From Larix kaempferi (Eukaryota; Streptophyta; Pinopsida; Pinales; Pinaceae), in the NCBI GenBank assembly GCA_027924585.1, contig BSBM01000643.1, positions 17,842,501 through 17,906,500 on the forward strand: a stretch of DNA of 64,000 nucleotides, in the 5' to 3' direction. The notes beneath the pieces are model-generated. The model was not told where the DNA came from. It searched no databases and saw nothing but the letters and a program-made list of their open reading frames with translations. Shown one piece after another: positions 22,991 to 34,509 of the stretch (its first letter is position 1; every line of letters starts with the position of its first letter). The position numbers were made by a program, and so were the translations under genes.

Positions 22991-25206
22991 GATTGTATCG
23001 TGATAACCTGCAGGGATCAACCCACTTCACTCTATTGTGTTTTCATAGACTCTTCCTTCTCACTTCCCGGTTCCCAGCCATCACACTGTTCACTGCGACA
23101 ATGATCTTTTTCTTTACACAGTCTGGTAAGAACTCTGAGATTATTCCCTGAATGATTTTTTCAGGCCATTGTACTTGTTTGTAGCTGAATTGTAAAATCA
23201 TCTCAGAATAAGGACTAGAATCCAAATTATCTTCTGGCATTTTTGTTGAAAATTGATGTTTTTGTATTGTACATTGCATATTTTTGAATTCTGTTTGATG
23301 CGTGCTTGAATGTGTCAACTTCTTCGAGCTTTATCTAAGTTGGCTTTGACTATTTTAGTTTGTTGGAGCTTTATCTGAGCTGTGTTTCAATTTTTTAGCA
23401 TAATAGAAGTTTGTTTGACATGAGTATGGATTGTTTGTCATCTTGGAGTTTTATTTTAGTGCAGTTACAGTAGCTACATTTAATATATGCTTGAGGCTTT
23501 TTTGTTTCTGTTATATCTAGAGATGCTCGATATCTGGAAATGCTCAGTCTTTGGTGTGTATTTAGTTTGACTTTGTCCCTGGATTTTCCTAGTTTTCTCT
23601 TAATGATGGTTTCTAACTTTCTGCTATGTTTTCAAGTAGTTTGGTTTAGTTATAGTTCTTGGGTTTCATTCTTATTAGTTTTGATTCTGAATGTTCTTGG
23701 TTCTTGAATGCTATTTATAATCAGTCGCTAAATCAAACATGGTGATGTAGCAGTAACTGCTTTGCTTTTGTGTCTTTCTGATTCTTGAAAATGTTCTTGA
23801 TTTCTAGAATCAATGGCTGAATACATGTATGGCCTTGTAACAATAATAATCATTTATCTGTTCTGTTTGTTTTGGCTCAGGACTATTAAAACGTTCTAAG
23901 CAGCATTGCTCTCTGACTTGAGGTTAGTTTTCCTCTATGATTTTCAGACCATCCTATTTGTCTACAATCGAATGATGATTTTTTCTATATTTGTAAATGT
24001 TTAGTGATTTGTTTACTTGCTACATTGTTCATCATGTATTGATATTGATATCATATTTAGAATCAATAACCGATTAAAAAACTGGTTTAATTGCAGCAAT
24101 TTTCTTATGTTGGGCTTGCCTTGGTTTGTTGTAGGTTTTGCAACATAGATTTCAAACAAATTACTAGTTTGTGCTGAAATGGTGTGTTGCATTTGTATAT
24201 GTTGCATGTTTGGTTTGAGTTTAAAATGATCTATGGATGGTTTAAAGGCTGGCTTGATTATGTTATCATGAATTTTAGAATCAATCACCTGAAAAATGTG
24301 ATTCTGTAAAAGCAATTGTTTCTAAATTGGATTCGTTTTTTCTCAGGAGGCAGACGAATGCTTTCCTCCGGCTTCGAGCTTGGTGTTTGTCAATAATTTT
24401 TAGACGATTCAGATTTTGGTTTGCATTTACTATAGCTCTGAATTATTCTCTGGGTTTTTATGCCAACTTCGATTCGTATAGGCATATTTTTCATTCTTCC
24501 TGCTTTTTGCCTAATCAGTCAATTTGACTCAATGCTATTTTGATTAAATATGTGATTTCATAAAAACCAATTGAATCTTTCTTAGATCCATTTTCGTTTC
24601 TTAAGAAGTATTGGTGTGCTGGTATCTAGTTTCAAGGTTGGCTTTTATCATTAATTCACAGACCATCCTATTTGTTTGTAGTCTAATATCAAAATCATCT
24701 TCGATTTCTTTGTTGGGTAATGGGTATGGCCATTTGCGTCTGTTGTTCAAATTCTCATGTAGTATAATATATACCTGTAAATACAGATGGAAGACTTGTT
24801 GGGTCATTCTCCTTTTATTATGTTTTTGTTTTAAAACTACTCAAGTGTGTTGAAAACAGTCACTGAATAGATATAAATCCTCTTAAAAGTAAATTTTCTC
24901 TGGATATTGATCAAAAACCTGTACTTTTGGGTATATTTGAATGCGATTGAAGAAATTCGGGTTGGTGTAATTAGTTGATGATATGTTGGAACGTGATTAA
25001 AGAACTTTGATCCAGTTTGCTGATTTGTACTCATGAATATTTGCTGGCTTTGTTGTTTGTTAACCAAAGTAATATACAAAATGTTTTATTTATTTCTACC
25101 GAAAATAAACAAATCATCTGGATTCTGGTCCATAGTCTTTAAGTTTTATGTGTTTCTGGGAATGTCAAACACATAATTTTCATGTACTTTGAAAACAGCT
25201 TTTACA
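22991..25206 (+). other. Intron-like or leader DNA, no gene
   Basis: T-rich DNA. A ~60-bp motif, TTTTCAGACCATCCTATTTGT then GTAG and AAAATCATCT, recurs in diverged form near 23157, 23940 and 24655. Possibly the 5' leader or first intron of the captured Argonaute gene that starts at 25207. Short ORFs on both strands are not convincing. Confidence 0.4.
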
Positions 25207-26952
25207 ATGGAAACCAACAATATTTCAGACCCAGATGATGGACCAGAGCCTTCTTATACTCAGCCAGCTGAAATTCTCCCAACACCACCCAAAATTCCTC
25301 CTCAAATGCAACCACAGTTGGGTCCTTCTTTGGGAGTTGAAAATGCGCCACCCCCACCTCCATTGCCTCCTTAAATGCCACTGAAACTGCCAGAGGTCTT
25401 GCATTATGTTCTAACCAAACGAACTGGACAAGGTCAAGCTGATAAACCTGTTAAATTACTTTGTAATCACTTCAGAATAAGCTTTACTAATGTCCAGGAC
25501 TCCTTCCAATACAATGTGAGTAAGTTCAACGTTCTATTGTATGTCTTATCTGTCTTAGAGTTGAGCCTCTTAGAAACAATATCATTCAATGCAATGTTGT
25601 TGTTGATGGCAAAAGAAATAAACTAAGGTAAGTTTTTCTTCCTTACTTACGTTTATTAATTCTTTCCTTTGCAAATATTGATTGAGTTACAAAATTATCT
25701 CTCTATTATATGTTTTAGTATGTAACTTTAAGAAATTAAATATTCAAGCTGCATTTCATGACGTTTCTCTCTGAACACATTTCATAATCCCTACACTAGT
25801 TAATATTGGTGATCTTACAACGCATACTTGTCTAATTGAGCTTCAAGGTCCTCTCTCTATCATGTGTCTTAGCTTTCAATTTTTAAAAGTTTCAGTATTC
25901 AAGGTACATCTCTTTTAACTCTATGCACAAATAAAGAGATGCAAATTTGCACACTTCCTTTTGTTGATATTCTTATTAGAGAAATCTGAAAACTTGAATC
26001 CAGTAATAAGGATTCAGAATTCAAACCAGCTATAGCAATTTGATATTCTCATCAGAGAAATGTAAAGACTTGATTTCAGTAGTAGAGTTTTCAAATGTAG
26101 CCGTATAAATTAGTTTGTAATTACACATTTTTCCTCTTTTAAAATGTCAATGCATCAGAAAACTGTTAATGATATCCATTTTGGCTAACTTTCATTATCA
26201 ATTTTCATGTTTTAATCAATAGAGATACACAGTCAAATCTGGCCAACAAGAAAAGAACTAATGGCTAAAATACTTTGTTAAATATTTTTCCTTTTCAGTT
26301 TTGTTCAAAAATAAAGTTGAATTGTAACTCTTATTTCAATGTAAATTCTTTCTGTCATATGTTGAGCAAGTTAATTTTCTAAATGATACTTAGCAAGGGT
26401 TTTAACTCGTCGTGCATTCAATCATGATCAATATGATTTCTTATGTTTTGCGTCTTTTAGACTTACTACAGAAATTATATTTGAAGTTTTACTACTTTGT
26501 TACCATTTTGTGTACATCTGTCAACAACAATGCTCATCAACCAAAGTGTTGTCATTGATTTTTTGTTGCCGAATCAAGATGTTGACAATCCATGGAAGAT
26601 TAATTGGGCTAAGGTAAAACATAAAATCTAACTCGAGACATGCTTACCTTGGATTTATGTCATGCAACTTTTATTTTTATTTTTTAACAATTGAAATGTC
26701 AAATTCTGTTGCCTCATTTCAGACAAAACAAGTGCTCAAAGAACTCTCCATTGTAACAGTACACACTAATATGAAGTTTAAGATCCTTGGTTTTGGTGAA
26801 AAACCATGCAAACACAATTTCTCCAGGTATGATCGTAGCTGACAACAATTCAAGACAGGCAGAAAAACATGGTGCAGACTTGGCAGCATCTATTTTTGTA
26901 AAGAAGTACATTATTATTTTAAACGCAGACATCAAGCTCTACTCAAAGATAA
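25207..26952 (+). pseudogene. Captured Argonaute (AGO4-clade-like) N-terminal/PAZ-start fragment
   Basis: Argonautes load small RNAs; the AGO4/6/9 clade directs RNA-dependent DNA methylation. Exon a (25207-25627) starts METNNISDPDDGPEP, has a Pro-rich stretch (PPPPPLPP), then KLPEVLHYVLTKR and PVKLLCNHFRISFTNVQDSF, resembling the ArgoN start. A TAA at 25372 interrupts it, and its 3' part seems shifted before the GTAAGT donor at 25628. Exon b (26461-26613) contains STTMLINQSVVIDFLLPNQD and INWAK, flanked by TTTTAG and GTAAAA, with a TGA at 26482. Exon c (26723-26826) reads TKQVLKELSIVTVHT... ILGFGEKPCKHNFSR, flanked by TTTCAG and GTATGA. V-V-D-F-L, N-Q-V and the G-x-x-E-K-P-C motif are typical of the linker/PAZ entry of this clade. 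MID and PIWI domains are absent. Retained introns show DNA-level capture. After 26826 similarity is uncertain. Confidence 0.8.
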
Positions 26953-27069
26953 GGTCATTTTCTATCTTAAACTTGTACCTATACATTTATTTATGTCTTA
27001 TAATTGTGTTCTTATATTTTCAATGCCAAATGCAATCAAATAATCTTATTTAATGACAATGTTTATATG

Positions 27070-28010
27070 GCGATAACCTACAGCCATCACAACATATTGC
27101 ATCTACATATGCTGAAACACGTAATGTAGGTGCAAAACCAAACTTGAGCAGGGTGCTGCATTGCTAGTTTAATATTTAAGATATGGAGCAGTTTATCATT
27201 TGTCTCGGTTACTTGATAACCCTACAGGAATTCGCATGGCTTAACGCTTCAGCATTATACAACCAATTGTGACAATTCCACCTCCTTAAGACTTGTTCAG
27301 GTAAAAAAGTCTTTGTCAATACACTGTACTTATTATTTATAATTTTGTATTTGTTATTCATTATGTAACTGGAATGCTAAATTCCTTTCAATGACTTTGA
27401 AGGTAGTGGTCATCTGTTGAAACAGAAGCCAACGATACTCTATGTTGACCCCCAAGGTTTTGAGGAGGATGGGACCACAGCAGTGGAGTGATCGAAGGGT
27501 AAAAACGTAGGGTTCAATAGCAGCAAATTTGATCAATAGTTGTTACACTGTGCAGCTGCTTCAATTCTTAGCCAACCATTCACTTAATTCATTCCGCCGG
27601 GAGGTTTAAATTAGAATAGATCCTCTCCAATCAAACTTATCTGGAAAGATGTATAAATAACGTTTATAAGGAATGTATCTGTTCAAAATTAGGCATTGGG
27701 ATATAAAAGCTTATCTTCCAGGCATATCTATTATTAATTTTATGAACTCAGGTATTTCTTATATGGAGCAGTTTATCATTTGTCTCGGTTACTTGATAAC
27801 CATACAGGAATTCGCATGGCTTAACGCTTCAGCATTATACAACCAATTGTGACAATTCCACCTCCTTAAGACTTGTTCAGGTAAAAAAATCTTTGTCAAT
27901 ACACTCTACTTATTATTTATAATTTTTTATTTGTTATTCATTATGTAACTGGAATGCTAAATTCTTTTCAATGACTTTGAAGGTAGTGGTCACCCATGGA
28001 AACAGAAGCC
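27070..28010 (+). repeat. Direct duplication inside the element
   Basis: 27180-27440 and 27758-28010 are near-identical (ATATGGAGCAGTTTATCATT, GGAATTCGCATGGCTTAACG, CCTCCTTAAGACTTGTTCAG followed by GTAAAA, then GAAGGTAGTGGTCA). The left copy is preceded by the 27070-27180 segment also found inverted at 12232-12395. After the first copy an open tail at 27420-27491 reads KQKPTILYVDPQGFEEDG then soon a stop; it looks protein-derived but unassigned. Confidence 0.75.
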
Positions 28011-28421
28011 AATGATACTCTATGTTTACCATGCAGGAGATCAATATCACTTTTATGTCATCTCTTGAATATTTTTGTACTTCCAGGTATGCCAAATTCA
28101 CTTGATTACTTCATGAAGCTAGGATTCTGTACCCTGATGATCTCCACGTTTTCAATTATTTCTTTTGAAAATATATAAATTTCTTGTTGAACATTTTGAT
28201 AATGATAAGCCATGATTAGATACTTGTTTAAATGAGCATACCAATGTTTGACACATAATGTGTTTTTCAATCAGAAGAGATAAGCTTCCTTGCAAATTCA
28301 GTTTACGGTCAATTGCAAAAACCATGCAAACATAGTTGCTCATCATCTTTTTACAATGCGCAGGAAAAAAAAATTGCCAAAGCACCGATTATGCCACTGC
28401 AAAATGCAATTTTGAATATGG

Positions 28422-28742
28422 ATGGCATTTTTCGGTGTTCAAATACAAAGCAAGGGTTTACCACTTGCCCTCAAGATGATTGGGAGCTCTTTGGGCAATG
28501 AACCCCAGCAAATTTGTCAAAATGCTAGCAAACTTTCAAGAGTAGAATCTATATCAAGGACAAGTATAAATGTCCTTGATGATGAATCCGAGGAATGCTT
28601 TTTGGACTTGGAAACATTTCCCAAGGGTAGAAAGTTCAATGTAAATTCACTCTTGGATATTTGGATATACATTTGTAGGAGGAAAAGGCAAGAAGCTTTT
28701 GTGATCTTGTTTTCAATGCATTTGTTTATCACCCATGGAATG
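28422..28742 (+). pseudogene. Captured RPW8-type NLR NB-ARC fragment
   Basis: Encodes the C-terminal part of an NB-ARC ATPase domain of a plant immune receptor. Visible are the GLPLAL motif in SKGLPLALKMIGSSL, then QNASKLSRVESIS, SINVLDDESEECFLDLETFP and NVNSLLDIWIYI. The E-C-F-L-D-L-x-x-F-P phrase and the L-L-D-I-W that follows are typical of the RPW8-NLR (ADR1/NRG1-like) clade of helper NLRs. Compared with the family, about a dozen residues appear deleted after VESIS. The P-loop, RPW8 domain and LRRs are absent. A captured passenger in the insertion rather than a functional gene. Confidence 0.75.
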
Positions 28743-29712
28743 TAACTGAATTAGTTAGTGATCAAAATACTTTGAATTTATATTAGTATTCAACCAGCTC
28801 TGCCATATTTCTAATTACACTGTGAGTTATTTCCTCATCTGAGCATTATGTTTTTCTGTCGACTTTTTGTTTTCTTAGTGTCATCCATTTTGTTAAAAGC
28901 ACATGGATTCAATTCAAGCCCTTCATATTGCACTTAACTGTTTCCTGCCTTTAGTGCTCACAGCTTGTGTTTGCAACAAAAAAATATATCCCATGCAAGT
29001 TGCATACACTAGAGTCTCAGTGATCCTCCAACTACTTCAGACAAGATGTTTTCCTGCAAATGTCGAGTCTCAATGACCCCACACTTGACTGTTTTCTTTT
29101 GTATTTACTAATTACATTTATTGTCTCTCCAATTCCACTAAAAATAATCCACATCTGCAGCGATGACAGACATTGCCCATGGTATTCCAATATGCTTATC
29201 TTACCAGTGTTGCAGATTTTGCTACAGTGCATCCTCCCTCAACCTTTGAAGCAGAGTGCATATGCTATGGCTCCAACAGATCTATGGCTGTAGTTTTTGT
29301 TGTTTTTGTTGAAGACATTGTGTCTTCCTTGCCTTTTGTACTAAACGCACTAGTTCATGGCCTTTGAAACAAAATGTTTGTTGCATAGAAAAAATATTAT
29401 TTTCATGTTCTATAATACAATGTACGTATGTTATAAAGAAAAGAATTGTTCACAGATCTAATATAAATGCAAGTATGCAAGTATGCAAGGATTATTCTCT
29501 CTCTTTTTTATCATGCAAAAGAACTACCTCTTTCTTTTTTTCTACATTGCATTTTATATACCCATTTAAATTAAAAATTATTTACTACCTTACTTGACTA
29601 CTTTTTTATGGAACTCACAAAAATAGAAGAAAAGAAAAATCCTTTTGCCAAAAAAATCGCTTTTATCAATTAATGACAATTTTATATACACTTGACAATG
29701 CCCCCACTAGCA
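28743..29712 (+). other. 3' interior of the insertion, no gene
   Basis: AT-rich, no gene recognised. A stretch at 29200-29300 (TTGCAGATTTTGCTACAGTG, AGTGCATATGCTATGGCTC) resembles 21800-21860, another sign of internal duplication. The last 100 bp contain CCCCCACTAGC immediately before the terminal repeat. Confidence 0.45.
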
Positions 29713-29725
29713 ATGTCGGGGACAT
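29713..29725 (-). repeat. 3' subterminal inverted repeat of the insertion
   Basis: ATGTCGGGGACAT, the exact reverse complement of 8312-8324. It lies 17 bp inside the end, giving the asymmetric arrangement described for Helentrons. Confidence 0.85.
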
Positions 29726-29726
29726 C

Positions 29727-29739
29727 GCCACTTTGTGGC
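29727..29739 (+). other. 3' terminal hairpin of the insertion
   Basis: GCCAC-TTT-GTGGC forms a 5-bp stem with 3-nt loop, three bases before the junction at 29742/29743. Rolling-circle elements use such a stem-loop as a 3' termination signal. Confidence 0.75.
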
Positions 29740-32103
29740 TCTTGTTTATTTAGAATTTGGAACTAAATAAACTTTTAGCATTTTGTAAATAATTTAGGAA
29801 GATAATTCTTCTTATTCAATTTTAAATTATAAAATATAAACATTTATTTAAAATTATGTATGTACTTTGGTATTGAAATAAAATGAACAAATTCCATAAC
29901 GTCAGAATTTAATAAAAAACATTCCGACAATGTCTAATACATTGGTGGGAATAAGTATCTAGGTCTGGTAAACATTCCGACAATGTCTAATACATTGGTG
30001 GGAATAAGTATTTATGTCTGGTTTGTTATATTACATGGAGTGTGAAAGTTATCAAACAACTTAGAAGCTAGTATGCTTCATGTGTCCATATATTTTTATG
30101 AGGGAAATATATGTAAAGTGGATTTAGTAAGGAAATATGAGCATGGCTATAAAGTTTTGAGATGGTAATATGAGGTGTATACATGTAGATTTATCCTTAA
30201 CATAATCAATGAAGTGTACTGTGTTTTACTTATCAATATAGATCCATCTTAAACCGGTATCTATCAAGCACTGAGAGGGATCCAATTTTTTTAAATTTAA
30301 ACTCAAGAAATTTGATCTGTTTTGATTGATAGATCTAGGTTTAAGTTTTAAGTTTTTTATTTTATAAAGGAACATCTATTTTTTAATTACTTTTCATAAT
30401 ATTTTATTTTATGAACCAACGTGGATTTTTTTAAAATACTTTCCATAATTTTTTATTTTATGAGCCGACATGAATTTTTTTAATTATTTTGTTAGTAACA
30501 AATGTTACATCACAAACATTACAACATCTCCCCCATCTCAGTTCGAGTTCATATTCACTCTCTCTTCTCTATTCTCATTCTACTATCTTTCTCTTAATGT
30601 CATGTAAAAGTGTGATGGCGCACTTCTAGTTGCATATAGTCAAGGGAGGATTTTTATTTAGAAATTATGGATATTTTAGATGCTGCCTCTTTAATAGACA
30701 TATCATGAGAGGCACAGCTAGAAATACCAAGTACTTCATGTAATATGTCCAATTAAAATTGAGATTCGAGCCATTTCCCTCATGGTATTTTCATGGTGAT
30801 TTTGGGATGATATTGTACCTGTTTGATATCATATTTCTGAAATTTTTGTCTATGTTGTGAGCTACATATGGAGTTAAATTGATGTCCCAAATAATGCATG
30901 CAGACCCCTAAAGTATTATTATAGTTTGTGACATAAATTCAAGGCCCCCTGTCTACCTTTACTTCAAAATTACATGCCCTATAAGTCGTTGATTGTTGGA
31001 TGACCTATTCGAACCTAAAACCTGATACAATGATGCACATATGTTGTACTTGATGTCCCCTAACAGATCTAGTTCTCATATCAAATATTAGTGAAGTCCG
31101 TACAGTGTTTGGAAGGGAAACTAGTGGTATACCTAGGGGGGATTTTCACCAATCCAATTGACTAGTTTTGCTCCAAATATTCTCTCCTTGAAAAATGCCT
31201 ACCATGGATGTTTATAGTAGGTGTTTGGGTTTCTAGTGATTGTATTAAAGTGTCCTATACACTCCAAAGTCCCTCCTTGCACCATTCGAAAACATTTACA
31301 CACTACAACTGGAGTTCATGCTAATCACTATACCTGTATTTAATGCAGATGGTTAATGATGGGGCCTATGAATCCAAGCTCAATTTTCTATATTACCCAC
31401 CCCTCTTTCCTTTTAGAAATAAAACATTCTAAGGAAAGTAATTATCCATAACAATATGAAGAACATTTGGATTGCCTCTTTCACCATTATCAACAAATTA
31501 ACGTGTTCTTGACGAGTAGTTGAAGGTTTAGTGGAAACAAATGAAAGCAAATAGAAACAGAAATAATTTATGCTGGCATATTAGTCAGTTGGTACCTAAA
31601 TATTGTATCTTTCGATCTTCTCTTCTATTTCTTATGCATCTTCCAATATCTTATAGTTTTATTTTTTTCCATCCTTATTATGATTGCAGTGGGTACAATG
31701 CCCTTGAAAAGCAAGCACAAGAAATATTTGTTATTTTTCCTTTATTAAATTGACTTCTGCATCTTCCAATATCTTATAGTTTGGTTTTTTTCCATCCTTA
31801 TTATGATTGCAGTGGGTACAACTCCCTTGAAAAGAAAGCAGAAGAAATATATGTTATTTTTCCTTTATTAAATTGATAGGGATGCCATTGGGGAACTTCC
31901 TTAGCTTATTCTCAGGATTTTCCTAGGCTAAACAATGCCTTATTTGCTCATATACACCAAGGTAGAATCGAGAAAGAATTATAGCTATATAAACACATAT
32001 TCTATTGAAACTATTATCATATTGTCAAGCTGTAGAGTAAACAATAAAAAAAAAATGGCTTTGAGTTCAAATCTGAAAGGTGTGGCTCGGTTTGTGACAA
32101 GCC

Positions 32104-32980
32104 ATGGAGTCCTATAATGCTCTCTGTCATTTGATTTTGTTGTGATTGACTGGGGTAAGTGAAGGGAAGTTCTTTGCACTGCCTTGCAATTGGAAAGTGG
32201 CTACCAATAACTACAACCTCCCTAGGTGCAACATCATGCATGTGCCCTTTAGAGAAGTCATAGATGGGAATGAGAAAGCTATTGTTAGTGAGAATGACAT
32301 ATTCAGGTTGGGATCCATTGACTTAAATTCTTCTGGAAAATTCGTTATGTGTCTTGTAATAGGATTGAATATTACCTTGGTTCTTGCAATGGAGGTTTGG
32401 ATAGCAAACATAAACAGGACGGTGGCACAATGTGCTTGAGAGTCATCTGAACCTCATACTGGAAGACTCAGATGAAACCATGGTCTGGAGTATCGGTTCT
32501 GGTAAATGTAAAGGCATTTTAATGGCGAAGAATGGTAATTTTCAGATCCATAATACCACAAATATTTCTATTGTGTTCGAGGGTTCGAATCTTGTGTCGT
32601 TCTGATCCTCAAATACCTTTGGACAGGTTTAAAAAATAGAGATTTCTATGCAGGATATGTCTTTGTATAAGCTTAAGTTTGGTATGGAGTTATATTGAAT
32701 GTGTTGCATATCTTGCAAAACCTTCTTTCAAAATCTTTCGCGATAAGAGACATTGGCAAGTTAGGGATTTCAGATATTTCCATGTCTATGAAGTCACAGA
32801 ACAACTCAAAGTGGAATTGGCATAACACCACAAAGAGATGCCTTTGCGGATTACTCTAATCCAGGTAGGGTTTCATATGCCTTGCTTTACTTACCATTGG
32901 ACTAAAAACAAAATTGGACCTAATGGAATATATAGACAATCATCCAACGCATTGATTACTTCGATTTACCTCGAAAAGGT
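32104..32980 (+). pseudogene. Bulb-type lectin-domain protein, degenerate (copy A)
   Basis: After a signal-peptide-like start (MESYNALCHLILL, then TGA), the frame gives FFALPCNWKVATNN, DIFRLGSIDLNSSGKFVMCL and EVWIANINRTVAQCA. A frameshift near 32437 moves to ILEDSDETMVWSIGSG, AKNGNFQIHNTTNIS and VFEGSNLVSF, stopping at 32603. The pattern x-x-V-W-x-A-N-x-N followed by D-S-D-x-T-x-V-W-S and G-N-x-x-I is that of B-lectin (mannose-binding) domains in G-type lectin receptor kinases and EP1-like secreted glycoproteins. No kinase domain follows. More decayed than copy B at 46215. Confidence 0.7.
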
Positions 32981-33092
32981 TGTGTGTTTTTTTCTTCAGT
33001 TTCACTTCTTTATGTGTTCTCTTCTTTGTTTGTTCTAGCCCTATTTGAAGTGAGCGTTCGTCATAGCCACAAACTGTCTTAAATGAGGAGCT

Positions 33093-33699
33093 TGTTAAGA
33101 TTTAATATGCTAAGACAGAAAATAGCAGCATTACATTCCATTTCACAATAATAGCATATACATGATTACTGAAGAAACAACAAGCACAGCATAAACACAA
33201 GAGACACAGATTTATCCTAGGAAACCCTCATGGGGTAGAAAACCCAGCAAAGCTTCCTCAATATAGATGACCAGCAATATACAAAGATGCAAACCAAAGA
33301 GATGATCTCCTCCTCCACCATAGCACACCTCTCCTCCACAAGAGCGCTACATTCTGAGTGAGTGAAGTGTGTGTATAATGAGGAACACACCTCCTCTATT
33401 TATACACATCTCCAACTTGTACTTTAAATTAACTTGGTCGGCCCCAAATTTACCACTGGGTTAAACACCCCACTACAACTCACTAGACTGACCCCACTAG
33501 GGTGGTCTAACAACCCTTTGACCCACATAACACATATAGGGCCGAGCCCCACTAGGGATGTCTAATAACCCAAGTTACCACATTCTGACAGAGGAATAAA
33601 CATCTCCGGATATACAATAAGATCTTCATGGAGGAATGAAACATCTCCGGAATAATAAAGTACAAATATAATATTCTTAGAAGTTACAATATCTCAATA
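33093..33699 (-). repeat. 3' LTR (minus-strand element)
   Basis: 607 bp. On the plus strand it begins TGTTAAGATTTAATATG and ends ATCTCAATA; the expected terminal CA has become TA. The minus-strand TATA-like TGTATAAATAG precedes the R region. The same altered end is in copy B at 47810. Confidence 0.9.
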
Positions 33700-33711
33700 C
33701 TCCCCCTTAAC
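33700..33711 (-). other. Polypurine tract
   Basis: Minus strand GTTAAGGGGGAG directly upstream of the 3' LTR; plus-strand DNA primer site. Confidence 0.8.
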
Positions 33712-33904
33712 GAGAAGGATATTATAACAACATTTGCAGGAGCAAGGAGTCATCAACATGATACATCTATAAATCATTGGAAGCTTTCTCAACATCATCA
33801 GTAACTCAACCAGTTACTGGAACATCTTCAATACTGGAACATCAACATCATCAGTACTGAGTCTTTATCTTCTGCAACACTCAAATAGCTATAGCAACAT
33901 CAAC

Positions 33905-34440
33905 ATCTGAATCCTCACGATCATCAGCATGGTCATCATATGATCATCAGCATCGTCATCACATGATCATCAACATCATCATCACACGATCATCAACATT
34001 GTCATCACACGATCATCAGCATCGTCATCACACGATCATCAGCATCATCATCACACGATCATCAGCATCGTCATCACACGATCATCAGCATCGTCATCAT
34101 GCGATCATCAGTATCTTCCTCATAGGATCATCAGCATCATCATCACATGATCATCAGCATCGTCATCACACGATCATTAGCATCATCATCACACGATCAT
34201 CAGCTTCATCATCACACGATCCTCAGCATCGTCATCATACGATCATCAACATCATCATCATACGATCATCAGCATCATCATCACATGATTATCAACATCG
34301 TCATCACATGATCATCAACATCGTCATCAGGATTGTCATCACATGATCATCAGCATCATCATCATACGATCATCAGCATCGTCATCATACGATCACTAGT
34401 AATGTCATCATATGATCATCAGCATCGTATACCCTGCAAT
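33905..34440. repeat. 23-bp tandem array
   Basis: About 23 units of ATCATCAGCATCGTCATCACACG with variation. Because 3 x 23 = 69, frames stay open and give a spurious 127-codon ORF (33963-34346). A counterpart array (GATGATCATG-type) lies in the related element at 59720-59990. Confidence 0.85.
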
Positions 34441-34509
34441 ACACACGATCATATTACAGGATGATCAATCCTGCTCTCTTTAGGACATAGTTCCATGGAT
34501 GATGCAATC

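Larger units (their letters stand above)
8312..29742 (+). mobile_element. 21.4-kb Helentron/Helitron2-like insertion with captured gene fragments
   Basis: Seen: copy A is interrupted exactly here. Copy B reads straight through at 43798/43799 (GGTTATT then TGTTTAG). Copy A reads GGTTATT, insertion, TGTTTA. No target-site duplication; the insertion lies between two Ts (one-base slippage in the assignment is possible because of the T run). Right of the junction copy A has an extra 4-bp TTTA. The 5' end begins with ATGTCCCCGACAT. Its reverse complement is at 29713-29725, followed by the hairpin GCCAC-TTT-GTGGC three bases from the end. Known: Helentrons/Helitron2 insert between Ts without TSD, have asymmetric terminal inverted repeats with the 3' one subterminal, end in a stem-loop, and may encode an EEP endonuclease; plant Helitrons often encode RPA1-like proteins. 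Both gene types occur here. No Rep or helicase motif was found, so non-autonomous or composite. Internal 5' ends at 12964 and 16310 suggest nesting. Confidence 0.8.
29743..33824 (+). repeat. Segmental duplication copy A, right part
   Basis: Collinear with 43799-47943. Contents: a ~47-bp tandem pair with inner palindrome CAATGT-CTAAT-ACATTG (29923 and 29970), a long spacer without genes (30020-32100), a ~113-bp tandem duplication at 31630-31860 (TATTATGATTGCAGTGGGTA), the lectin pseudogene, and the first ~730 bp of the LTR retrotransposon at 33093. Copy B has an extra ~63-bp tandem copy near 44130-44255. Similarity ends inside the retrotransposon, at the GTTACTGGAACATC phrase. Confidence 0.92.

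Noticed and set aside
8312-29742. Interpretation as a classical TIR DNA transposon
   Set aside because: No target-site duplication, the 3' inverted repeat is not terminal, no transposase seen, and EEP/RPA content fits a rolling-circle element better.
8312-29742. Interpretation as a deletion in copy B rather than insertion in copy A
   Set aside because: The borders coincide with matched inverted ends and a hairpin, which a random deletion would not produce; copy B is continuous at a simple T-T site.
33963-34346. 127-codon His/Ser-rich ORF
   Set aside because: Produced by a 23-bp tandem array; codon pattern cycles with the repeat, and it lies antisense to its host element.
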